From: Calditrichota bacterium
Lineage (GTDB): Bacteria > Calditrichota > Calditrichia > Calditrichales > Calditrichaceae
DNA: 10,762 bases
Assembly (NCBI GenBank): GCA_024278715.1
Contig: JAJRSN010000426.1
Span: forward strand, 1 to 10,762
Reading direction: 5' to 3'
Numbering within the stretch: position 1 is the stretch's first letter; each line of letters starts with the position of its first letter. The translations under genes and the position numbers were made by a program. The notes beneath the pieces were generated by a model. It did no database searches and was not told the DNA's origin. It saw only the letters and a list, made by a program, of their open reading frames with translations. Shown one piece after another: positions 1 through 6,604 of this stretch.

Positions 1-2398
1 AACGAAACAAAATACGATGCACCAACAATCCGCGTTCCTGCGGAGTAATCTCTTCTTCCGGAACGGGCGGCTGTTCGACGCGCAGCAGATAATTAAAGAA
101 AAATCTCATCGGGCAAAAGGCGTAGGTTTCCAGTCGGCTGACCGACCAGACCGCGCGCTCAAAACGTTTTTGCAATTCGGTAACGATGAGTTCGTTGCCT
201 GACAAATCCCCCTCGAAAACCGAAAAGGAATTACCCATCAACCGCAATGAGGCAAAGCGGATTCTGCGGATTAATCCCGAAAGCGTGTTTTGCGCGTCGG
301 GTATTAAGGCGGAAAGCGTCTTTAAATTCTGCGCCGCGGCAGCCCGGTTTTCGGCAACCGTCAGCAATTTTATGTTGCTTCCCAATTCTTCCCACAGCTT
401 TTGACGAGTAAAAAAGATCGCGTCCTGCGCATCGATTTCCGGCAAATCGACCGAGGAGATTTCCTGCAAATCGGACAAAAACGAAGACGGAACCAGAGCC
501 TCTTCGTCCCGATATCTTGGAAAGGTGATAAAAATTTGCTTTGCCGGGCTGTCGAGCAGTTGGTAGAATAAAAAGCGATCCTGATCCAACAGCTCTTCGC
601 TAACCGGCAACCCCATTTCCATTCGAACGGAATCGCCGAAAAAGATGTCTTTAACCGTGGATCGCGGAAAATCGCCGTCTATCAAACCGCCGATAAACAA
701 CACGTCAAAATCAACAGCCAAAATTTCCAACCGCGGCATAATCTGCACGCCAAAGTCCGGAAACTCGGTCAAATTGTACAACTCACGCTCCATGGCAGCC
801 TGCAAATAAGAGAGCAACTGACTGCGGGAAATGGTCTCGTACGAATAGATGAGTTGTAGTGTCCAGATTGTTCTTTCGAATACTTTGACAAATTGGTTGT
901 AGGCGCGGAAGTTGTTTTCTTTTTGACGTTCGGCGAGATGAGGATTTTCACTCTGATACCAGCTCAACAGACCGAGACGCTTTAATAATTCCAGGTAGCT
1001 CTTGCGCAATTCCAACGGCGTTCCCTGCCGCGGAAAATCGAAGAAGGGAGCTAATATCCGTTCGACAAAGCCGATCTGTTCGAGAGCCGCTTCCCTGTCA
1101 ATTTCCGGGTCTTCTTCGCCGTCCGTAATCGCCTCCAGCGCAAATTGACGCAGTCTTTGCAAGTTTCGTTGGTTCAGCGACGTTATCCGAGCCTTGCAGC
1201 ACAATCTCCGCAGCAGTTTAAAATTCAACTCTCCATCGGTTTGAATAAAATGACAACCGAAAAGAGCCAGCGTTTTTTCCAGCGGAAAATCCAGTTCGAT
1301 AATCTGCAAAACAGCTAAAAAATCGGCAATCAGCGGAGACTGCACCAGTTCAAATCCGGTCGAAAGATTAAACGGGATTCCATATTCCCTGAATACCTTG
1401 CGAATTAAGGGAACGTATTTTTCCGGACTACTAAACGTCACCGCCATGCGATGCAAAGCGATTCCCTGCCGACGGAGTCGGCGAATTTTACCGGCGATAA
1501 AAGCCACTTCCTGTTCGCGCTCCTGCAGACCGACGACATGGATGCGCTCTTTACCGTCAATCAATGTTTGCGGAGGGTTCCCGCGGTTAAACAGGTGCAG
1601 CGCCAAAGGGGATTTTTTCTCAATTCGTCTAATTTGCGCGTTCATGGTTTGGAACCGCTGCAGGGCGTTTAATGTGTGATTAAAAAGAATCGGGTTTTCG
1701 GGCATGTAATCCAACTTAATAAAAACCGGCGCCCAATTCCGGACGCGATCAATAAATTCGAACATGGGCGGACTGAAAAGCCCGTAACCGCTGATAAACA
1801 CCTTTTGCACTTTTGGGAAAAGCTCTTTAAACAGGTTTTCCGTAACGTTCTCCGCAGCCTGCGCGCGGGCAAAAGGTTCGTCAATTAACCCGCTTCCCAG
1901 TCTGTTTTCCAGCAGCGCGAGCAAAACTGCAAAATCGTTGTACTTTTGCGGATGGCGTTTGCGGTCTTCCGGTTCCAATTTGGCGAAACTGCGGCTGTCA
2001 AACCCGAAACTGCGCAATTCGCTCAAAATATCGGAGACCTTTTTAACCAGTCCCTCGTTCATTTGTTTTGCGGGCAGCAGATATTCAAATTGAGCGGCGT
2101 TCTTTTCCAAAATGTCGCTGATCAAAACCATGAACATGTCGGCGGAAATTAAACGCCGGGCGGAAGGCAGGGATTGATATATTTCCAAAAGCAGCCGATC
2201 AAAGGTGAATACCGGCGGATCGGTCAACGCCTGTCCGTGAGCCTGATCGATCAATTCCCGTTTTAATTTGCGCACGGCTCGGTTCACCGGCAAAACGGCT
2301 AAAAAATCGGGATGACCTCTTTTAACCGATTCGATCAATTCATTTTTGAAATGATAATAAGAGCTTGCCGCTCCGGTAAAGATCACAAGTTCTTTCAT
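1..2398 (-). CDS. addB: AddB-like subunit of an AddAB-type helicase-nuclease (3' end outside window)
   Basis: This frame is open from an ATG at 2398 to the left edge, giving 799 residues with the C-terminus missing. An in-frame TAA 27 bases upstream leaves this ATG as the only sensible start. Family hallmarks in order are: an N-terminal inactivated helicase region (residues 1-55, with LPVNRAVRKLKREL); HVVGLQEREQEVAFIAGKI (287-305), resembling the conserved central segment; VQIMPRLEILAVDFDVLFIG then GLIDGDFP (551-578), the best-conserved helicase-like block; and the start of the PD-(D/E)XK nuclease domain, SRLETYAFCPMRFFF (754-768) and GLLVHRIL (790-797). Cys762 matches the first of four cysteines that hold an iron-sulfur cluster in AddB; the other three and the catalytic Asp/Glu/Lys would lie beyond base 1. 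The N-terminus (FTGAASSYYHF) has no Walker A Gly-Lys-Ser/Thr. The expected role is double-strand-break end resection with an AddA partner, probably encoded just to the left. A more generic PD-(D/E)XK nuclease-family protein is the main alternative. Confidence 0.85.
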   Translation of the reverse strand, partial: MKELVIFTGAASSYYHFKNELIESVKRGHPDFLAVLPVNRAVRKLKRELIDQAHGQALTDPPVFTFDRLLLEIYQSLPSARRLISADMFMVLISDILEKNAAQFEYLLPAKQMNEGLVKKVSDILSELRSFGFDSRSFAKLEPEDRKRHPQKYNDFAVLLALLENRLGSGLIDEPFARAQAAENVTENLFKELFPKVQKVFISGYGLFSPPMFEFIDRVRNWAPVFIKLDYMPENPILFNHTLNALQRFQTMNAQIRRIEKKSPLALHLFNRGNPPQTLIDGKERIHVVGLQEREQEVAFIAGKIRRLRRQGIALHRMAVTFSSPEKYVPLIRKVFREYGIPFNLSTGFELVQSPLIADFLAVLQIIELDFPLEKTLALFGCHFIQTDGELNFKLLRRLCCKARITSLNQRNLQRLRQFALEAITDGEEDPEIDREAALEQIGFVERILAPFFDFPRQGTPLELRKSYLELLKRLGLLSWYQSENPHLAERQKENNFRAYNQFVKVFERTIWTLQLIYSYETISRSQLLSYLQAAMERELYNLTEFPDFGVQIMPRLEILAVDFDVLFIGGLIDGDFPRSTVKDIFFGDSVRMEMGLPVSEELLDQDRFLFYQLLDSPAKQIFITFPRYRDEEALVPSSFLSDLQEISSVDLPEIDAQDAIFFTRQKLWEELGSNIKLLTVAENRAAAAQNLKTLSALIPDAQNTLSGLIRRIRFASLRLMGNSFSVFEGDLSGNELIVTELQKRFERAVWSVSRLETYAFCPMRFFFNYLLRVEQPPVPEEEITPQERGLLVHRILFR

Positions 2399-2417
2399 TT
2401 TAGCGCCGATCTCAAAT

Positions 2418-2431
2418 TGTACTTAAGTACA
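2418..2431. promoter_or_regulatory. 14-bp perfect palindrome, candidate repressor (LexA-like) operator
   Basis: TGTACTTAAGTACA reads the same on both strands. It lies just downstream of the -7 element, over the predicted transcription start, and 19 bases before the ATG of the AddB-like gene. Its GTAC-N4-GTAC shape resembles the cyanobacterial LexA box (RGTAC-N4-GTWC type) and the GAAC-N4-GTTC boxes of Gram-positive bacteria. Control of a recombination gene by an SOS repressor would make biological sense, but the operator role is inference and no lexA gene is visible here. Confidence 0.45.
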
Positions 2432-2432
2432 C

Positions 2433-2463
2433 CAAATTTAACAAATACTAAGAAATTTTCAAA
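2433..2463 (-). promoter_or_regulatory. Bacteroidota-type promoter for the AddB-like gene
   Basis: On the minus strand, TTTG (2463-2460) is followed after exactly 19 bases by TAAATTTG (2440-2433). This fits the -33 TTTG / -7 TAnnTTTG promoter described for Bacteroidota primary sigma factors. A sigma70 reading is weaker: TTGAAA, 16 bases, TAAATT. Transcription would begin near 2428, about 30 bases before the ATG. The match is seen directly; that this organism uses such promoters is inferred. Confidence 0.55.
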
Positions 2464-2478
2464 GAATTATTTGCCTCT

Positions 2479-4314
2479 TTATTGCAAATTCTCCAACCGC
2501 GTCTGGATGCGGTCTCTGCTAGACTGATATTTTTTTGGGAATGAAATTGTGAAGATAGTTCCCTGTCCGACTTTGCTTCGATAACGGATTTGTCCTTCAT
2601 GCGCTTCGATGATTTTTTTGCACAGCGCGAGTCCGATTCCGCCGCCGTCCTTTTTGGTGGTAAAATACAGATCAAAAATCCGGTCGCCAATTTCCGGCGG
2701 AATTCCTTTACCGTTATCTCTGATATCGATATAAATTTTATTTTGATCCTGCGAAGTTTTGATATGAACGTCTCCGCCTTTTTCCACCGCCTGAAAAGCG
2801 TTAAGCACAACATTTAACAGCACCTGCTTAATCTGGTCTGCGTCGCCGTAAATAAAATCGATCGAATCGTCAAGCGTGCTTCTCAAATTGATCTGTTGCT
2901 CCAAAGCGTGGTGCTGCACCAATTGAATCACATCTTCCACAAGGGCGTTGGGCTTAAGCGTGCTCAGTTTTAAATCGCGTTTTCGGGCAAGATTAAAAAA
3001 CTGCGTGTGAATGCGATGGATGCGTTTAATCTCATTTTGAATAATTCTGAGGGAACGTTTTAGCTTCGGATCCAGATCGGGATATTCTTTTTTTAAGCGG
3101 TTACTTAAAATTTCGGTGTGGATGCCCACGGCGGAAAGCGGATTGCGGATCTCGTGACTGATCGAAGAAACCAGATTGGCGATTATGCCGAATTTCATGG
3201 AACGCAGCAGATTGTTTTGCAATTCTTTGACCCGGGTAAGATCTTTGAACATCAATAAAAATCCGCCTTCGGCTAATTTTTGAATCGTAACGTTGACGTG
3301 CAGTTCCCGATCGTCGGTAAGCCAAATCATCAGTTCATTGCTCAGGGTTTCTTCCGGCATGGAGCGGCTTCTGTTAATAACTTCGCGCAGCTCCATGTTT
3401 TCTTCCAGAATCCGGCTGAAATAGTCGGGAAAACTCTCGGACGGCGGACATGTAAACAACCGCTCCACCGCAGGATTAAACGTGTTCAGGCGGAGTTCCG
3501 AATCCAGAACCAAAATACTCTCTTCCAGCGCTTCAAAAAGATTCTGAATGTTTTTTTCTTTTTTTTGATAGCTTTCGTTAATCATGCCCATACGTTCCAG
3601 GGAGCGGTTCAGTCGAATAAAAGTGTCGGTAAATTCGTCCTTGCCTTTATATTGAACGCGGTACTGATAGTCTCCGGCGTTCAAATGCTCGGCTAAATTT
3701 TTTACCGAGGCAAGGGGTTTTTTGAACGAATGATAGGTTACAAACAAAATTAAAATTAACAACAGGGTTAAATTCAAAAGAAGCGGGAAAACGCTCTTTA
3801 GAAAAGAAAGCGAAAACCAGCCGACATCGGGCGCTGTTTTTGTGAAAACGAGAAACCGTCCGTTTGCAAATTCGGCATTTAACCGGATTACGACCAACCA
3901 CCGGTTGCCGTCCGGGTTTTCGGATTTCAGGCGTAGCAGGCGAATCGGGGAATTATCCGCGAAAGCTCTTAACAAAGAACCGACGTCGATTTCTAAATTC
4001 ACATTACCCGTTTGCCAAATTCTTTGTTTATCCGAATCGTAGAGCGCTAAAAATCGCAGAGAAGTGTCGTTTGCGGCAAAGCGCGTTAACAATTTTTGAA
4101 GTCTTCCGTTGTCCGCGGCAACCGTTTTCGGGGAGTCGGCAATAAAAAACGTTGATAAAAGCGTTCCGAGATATTGAGCCTCGTGGACGGTTTCTTGCCG
4201 GAAGAATTTATCCTGAAGGTCGCGGTAAGTCAGGTTAAAAGATAAGGCAGAAATCAGGATTACCACAAAAACCAATCCGCCTAACAGCCAGGAACGCTTT
4301 AAATACAAAGACAA
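2479..4314 (-). CDS. Membrane-bound PAS-domain sensor histidine kinase (NtrB/AtoS type)
   Basis: A 611-residue two-component sensor. An N-terminal membrane helix (about 10-28) and a second one (about 175-195) flank an extracytoplasmic sensor region of about 145 residues that I do not recognise. A HAMP linker (about 196-248) follows, then a PAS domain (about 254-365), a dimerisation and phosphoacceptor domain, and an ATPase domain. Key sites are visible: SHEIRNPL with His387; the N box NVVLNAFQA (Asn501, Asn505); DNGKG (533-537); FTTK (551-554); and GGGIGLAL (557-564). All catalytic motifs look intact. It should autophosphorylate at His387 and pass phosphate to a response regulator, but none is encoded in the window, so the partner is unknown. 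It starts 32 bases after the upstream PLP-enzyme gene ends, suggesting cotranscription. H-box and ATPase details resemble sensors that pair with NtrC-type sigma54 activators; that pairing is inference. Confidence 0.93.
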   Translation of the reverse strand: MSLYLKRSWLLGGLVFVVILISALSFNLTYRDLQDKFFRQETVHEAQYLGTLLSTFFIADSPKTVAADNGRLQKLLTRFAANDTSLRFLALYDSDKQRIWQTGNVNLEIDVGSLLRAFADNSPIRLLRLKSENPDGNRWLVVIRLNAEFANGRFLVFTKTAPDVGWFSLSFLKSVFPLLLNLTLLLILILFVTYHSFKKPLASVKNLAEHLNAGDYQYRVQYKGKDEFTDTFIRLNRSLERMGMINESYQKKEKNIQNLFEALEESILVLDSELRLNTFNPAVERLFTCPPSESFPDYFSRILEENMELREVINRSRSMPEETLSNELMIWLTDDRELHVNVTIQKLAEGGFLLMFKDLTRVKELQNNLLRSMKFGIIANLVSSISHEIRNPLSAVGIHTEILSNRLKKEYPDLDPKLKRSLRIIQNEIKRIHRIHTQFFNLARKRDLKLSTLKPNALVEDVIQLVQHHALEQQINLRSTLDDSIDFIYGDADQIKQVLLNVVLNAFQAVEKGGDVHIKTSQDQNKIYIDIRDNGKGIPPEIGDRIFDLYFTTKKDGGGIGLALCKKIIEAHEGQIRYRSKVGQGTIFTISFPKKYQSSRDRIQTRLENLQ

Positions 4315-4325
4315 ATTTTACTCCG
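4312..4325 (-). promoter_or_regulatory. Ribosome binding site fixing a TTG start for the histidine kinase
   Basis: On the minus strand CGGAG (4325-4321) lies six bases before TTG (4314-4312). An in-frame TAA at 4320-4318 rules out any longer protein, and the first membrane helix begins about nine residues after this codon. The TTG is therefore the likely start, although no ATG is used. Confidence 0.7.
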
Positions 4326-4346
4326 TTTTTAACAGCTAAGTCTATT

Positions 4347-5468
4347 TTACTGACTTTTGCCTCGTGCATCAATGGCAATTTGCCTGATTTTCAGATTTTC
4401 ATCCACAAAGTAATAATAATCGAAAAGATTAACCGCAGCGCACGCATGGTTGGGAACGATTAACACGGGATCTCCGATCCGAACGGCGCAGCTTTCGGCT
4501 ACTTCCAAAATTCCGTGTTCTTCGGAAAGGCGTACGATTTTTCCCGAAACATTGAACGGTAATCCGAAAGCGCCGGTCATGTTTGCGCCGTCGGTGTGCA
4601 GCGCCTTGCTTCCGGCATCAATGACAATTCTATTACGCTCGGGACGCGAAACCACGATGCTTAATACAAACAGGCTGCATTGATCGACGGTCGCCGAGCC
4701 CAGGTTGATTTGCATGGCGTCGTAAAACACATAATTCCCCGGACGAATTTCGGTCACTTGCGGATTTTGGACGGAATACTTCACGGTCGGAGTTGAGCCC
4801 ACGCTGATCGTATTCACGACAATACCGGACTCTTTTAACAAATTTCGGGCTTTCGTCATTATTTCGCCTTCTCGGCGACCGATTTCAGCCACTTCGCCGT
4901 CCGACTTCGCCGCGTAAACATGTCCCGCATGGGTGAATAAACCTTCGAGTTTCAGACACGGCGACTTAACCACCTTTTTAGCCAGATCCACCAGACTTTG
5001 GTCGGCTTTCACCCCGCAACGATTTAATCCCGAATTGATTTCGATGCGCACGGGCAAGAGTGTTTTTTCGTTTTTAAAGGCTTGTTCCAGCAGCTTGATT
5101 TGCCGCGGATCATCTAACCCGATAATGACTTTTGCTTTTTGGCGAAGTTCGCGGAGTCGTTTTAATTTCAACGGATGTGTGATTTGATTGGCTATAAAAA
5201 TATCATTGACGCCCGACCGGAACATGATTTCCGCTTCGGACAATTTAGCCACGGTAATCCCTTTAGCTCCCGCTTTTAACTGAAGTTGAGCCAAATAAAC
5301 GGATTTGTGCGTTTTTGTGTGCGGACGCAGAGCGGAGTTATTGCTATCCGCCAGACTTTGCATTTGCCGAATATTTGCCAACAACCGACCTTCATGAACG
5401 ATTAAAGCCGGAGTGTCAATCTGTTGGTGCAAAGACTGCAATTTATCTTTATCAAACAGGTTGATCAT
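4347..5468 (-). CDS. PLP-dependent D-threonine aldolase / D-serine dehydratase family enzyme
   Basis: A 373-residue enzyme of the alanine-racemase-like fold (fold type III). An N-terminal TIM barrel carries RPHTKTHK (48-55), in which Lys52 is the expected Schiff-base lysine for pyridoxal phosphate, and GSTPT (224-228), a phosphate-binding loop. The C-terminal beta domain contains PNHACAAVN (339-347), whose His341 and Cys343 match the divalent-metal site of this family. Family members either split D-threonine into glycine and acetaldehyde or deaminate D-serine to pyruvate. A His-x-Cys pair is the arrangement I associate with zinc D-serine dehydratases, while the characterised Alcaligenes D-threonine aldolase has His-x-Asp; this favours dehydratase activity but does not settle it. 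The likely job is D-amino-acid breakdown in the cytosol. GGGA about eight bases before the ATG serves as ribosome binding site. The histidine kinase gene follows 32 bases later. Length is normal for the family. Confidence 0.88.
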   Translation of the reverse strand: MINLFDKDKLQSLHQQIDTPALIVHEGRLLANIRQMQSLADSNNSALRPHTKTHKSVYLAQLQLKAGAKGITVAKLSEAEIMFRSGVNDIFIANQITHPLKLKRLRELRQKAKVIIGLDDPRQIKLLEQAFKNEKTLLPVRIEINSGLNRCGVKADQSLVDLAKKVVKSPCLKLEGLFTHAGHVYAAKSDGEVAEIGRREGEIMTKARNLLKESGIVVNTISVGSTPTVKYSVQNPQVTEIRPGNYVFYDAMQINLGSATVDQCSLFVLSIVVSRPERNRIVIDAGSKALHTDGANMTGAFGLPFNVSGKIVRLSEEHGILEVAESCAVRIGDPVLIVPNHACAAVNLFDYYYFVDENLKIRQIAIDARGKSQ

Positions 5469-5515
5469 AATTTAAATTCCCGAAACTATTCCATTGACTT
5501 TGCAGTTGTTTTTTA

Positions 5516-5544
5516 CCGCGGAGAGCGCGGATTGACTTTAGTCA
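5516..5544. repeat. Two adjacent small inverted repeats upstream of the PLP-enzyme gene
   Basis: CCGCG-GAGAG-CGCGG (5516-5530) is followed by TGACT-TT-AGTCA (5533-5544); both have perfect five-base arms. They lie 48-76 bases upstream of the PLP-enzyme ATG, so they would fall in its promoter or leader. Neither has a T-tract that would make it a terminator. A regulatory role is possible but unsupported. Confidence 0.4.
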
Positions 5545-5580
5545 GTTTTGGTTAAGCGTGTAAAAGTATAAGCGAAACAG

Positions 5581-5827
5581 TTACCGGTTACTCATCACGC
5601 GTCACGGCTTTCTGCCCCCTGCTTTCTGATAATCTTTTTTTTTTGTCATTTTTCATTTTTCTTACCTGTTGCTCATCACGCATTACGTATTTTCCACCCT
5701 TGCCCTGAAGGGCAGAGAAAGGGGGTGGAGGTCACTTATTCCCAGCAATAAATTACTGGGCTACTATCATTCAATTCCTCCGGAATTTTTCTAAACCTCT
5801 AAACCTTGCAACTCATCACGCGTCACG
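5581..5827 (+). repeat. Dispersed 26-bp degenerate repeat, three copies, with a fourth core at 6029
   Basis: A unit of the form TTACC[GT]GTT[AG]-CTCATCACGC-[GA]T[CT]ACG occurs at 5581-5606 and 5662-5687, and in a more diverged form at 5802-5827. Its core CTCATCACG appears four times on the same strand: 5591, 5672, 5812 and 6029. The spacings (81, 140 and 217 bases) are irregular, so this is neither a tandem nor a CRISPR-like array. It looks like a decayed family of short intergenic repeats. Confidence 0.7.
5701..5787. repeat. Cluster of three short hairpins, possible miniature repeat element
   Basis: Three inverted repeats follow one another: TGCCCT-GA-AGGGCA (5701-5714, perfect); CCCAGCAAT-AA-ATTACTGGG (5741-5760, nine-base arms with one mismatch); and AATTCC-TCC-GGAATT (5773-5787, perfect). 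From memory, similar CCCAGCAATAAATT-centred blocks recur in intergenic DNA of several uncultured bacterial groups. The imperfect middle hairpin suggests decay. No T-tract follows, so termination is unlikely. Confidence 0.55.
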
Positions 5828-5953
5828 TTTTTGTCATTCGGTAATTCGAATTTGTTTCGGATTTCGATATTCGAATTTTGGATTTAATATCGAGATTTAG
5901 CAGTTTAGCGTTTAGATTTTTAAGAAGCAAAGATTCCCGTTTACTGTCAATGC

Positions 5954-6014
5954 TTTAATCTTGTAAGAACTTTAATCTTGTAAGGACTTTAATCTTGTAA
6001 GAACTTTAATCTTT
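5954..6014 (+). repeat. 17-bp tandem repeat, about 3.6 copies
   Basis: The unit TTTAATCTTGTAAGAAC repeats at 5954-5970, 5971-5987 (one change, A to G) and 5988-6004, with a ten-base partial copy TTTAATCTTT at 6005-6014. There is no spacer between copies, and the array lies about 50 bases past the end of the YkvA-like gene. Copies are nearly identical, so it is either recent or still changing by slippage. Confidence 0.85.
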
Positions 6015-6062
6015 AATTTTACTCTTCACTCATCACGCCCTTATTTTTATCCGAAGAGAGAA

Positions 6063-6527
6063 TTATTGAAAACTTCGTTTAATCCGATTCCACAATCCCT
6101 TACCCAGATAGTGATCGGCTACGGTCAAAATATTTTGGATACTGGCTAAAACGTCGCTGCTGCCCGCCCAGTGTTCGTAAATAATGTCAATATCTCCCTG
6201 ATTTATGAAATCGTTGAGGACATACGCGGCAAGAGCCAGATCGTCCATATAGCCGATGGGACCCAGCACGGCTTCGGGCAAGAGATCGAACGGCGTGATA
6301 AAGTAAGCGACAACGGCTGCGAATTTCAATTTCTTGTCAGCCGGCACCCGCGGATCGACCATTAATTTAACCAACAGATGAAAAAAATCCGGAACTAACA
6401 GCAATAAATCGCTATGCTCAAAATTTTTCTTTTCCAAATATTCGGCGATTTGCTTACGCAGTTTTTGGTAAAAATCCTCGTACTGCTTTTCCATTGTTTT
6501 ATCCTGTTTTGTTGATTTATTTTCCAT
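6063..6527 (-). CDS. YkvA family (DUF1232) small protein
   Basis: A 154-residue protein. Its central segment (about 61-105) has the YkvA/DUF1232 pattern: lysine-rich entry, AAVVAYFITPFDLLPEAVLG (70-89), then GYMDDLALAAYVL (92-104) with the paired Asp95-Asp96. The domain is widespread and has no established biochemical role; the hydrophobic ITPFDLLPE stretch suggests a membrane-associated helix. The N-terminal 60 residues look helical and charged. Two starts are possible: ATG at 6527, preceded by GGGA seven bases upstream, and ATG at 6494 (Met12), preceded by AGGA also seven bases upstream. The longer form is listed, but residues 1-11 are polar and could be untranslated. The gene begins 77 bases after the DjlA-like gene ends on the same strand and is probably cotranscribed with it. 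Function unknown. Confidence 0.85.
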   Translation of the reverse strand: MENKSTKQDKTMEKQYEDFYQKLRKQIAEYLEKKNFEHSDLLLLVPDFFHLLVKLMVDPRVPADKKLKFAAVVAYFITPFDLLPEAVLGPIGYMDDLALAAYVLNDFINQGDIDIIYEHWAGSSDVLASIQNILTVADHYLGKGLWNRIKRSFQ

Positions 6528-6568
6528 CTTTTAGTCCCATAGTCTGCGGATTAAAAAAGGTCAAAAGT

Positions 6569-6589
6569 AAAAAGCCGCCTCCGCTTTTT
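6569..6589 (-). terminator. Weak hairpin between the DjlA-like and YkvA-like genes
   Basis: AAAAAGC (6569-6575) pairs with GCTTTTT (6583-6589) around a seven-base loop, about 15 bases after the DjlA-like stop codon. The stem is mostly A-T and short. It could act as a partial terminator or processing site inside the operon; it may equally be chance in AT-rich DNA. Confidence 0.3.
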
Positions 6590-6604
6590 TATGTTCTTCA
6601 CCGT

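Larger units (their letters stand above)
5469..6062. repeat. Gene-free, repeat-dense intergenic region
   Basis: These 594 bases separate the YkvA-like gene from the PLP-enzyme gene, both on the minus strand. I find no convincing reading frame or RNA gene. The region is AT-rich and made of short repeated or self-complementary pieces: a dispersed 26-bp repeat, small hairpins, two TTCGAA-centred repeats 25 bases apart (5845-5850 and 5870-5875), a run of ten T (5635-5644), and a tandem array near its right end. It must also hold the promoter for the PLP-enzyme gene, but I could not pick one out. The density contrasts with the compact spacing of the neighbouring genes. Confidence 0.75.

Noticed and set aside
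1398..2152. Several 65-95 codon frames on both strands
   Set aside because: They fall inside the long continuous AddB-like frame and show no family features.
2448..2813. 121-codon open frame on the minus strand
   Set aside because: It overlaps the ATPase domain of the histidine kinase in another frame; the kinase frame carries all conserved motifs there, so no frameshift or separate gene is needed.
3280..3696. 138-codon open frame on the plus strand
   Set aside because: It is antisense to the PAS region of the histidine kinase, has low-complexity composition and lacks any ribosome binding site that would favour it.
5954..6014. CRISPR array
   Set aside because: The units are only 17 bases and directly adjacent, with no unique spacers, and no cas gene is nearby.
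5469..6062. Small RNA or degraded gene in the intergenic region
   Set aside because: No reading frame remnants, conserved RNA fold or promoter-terminator pair could be made out; the repeats explain most of its structure.
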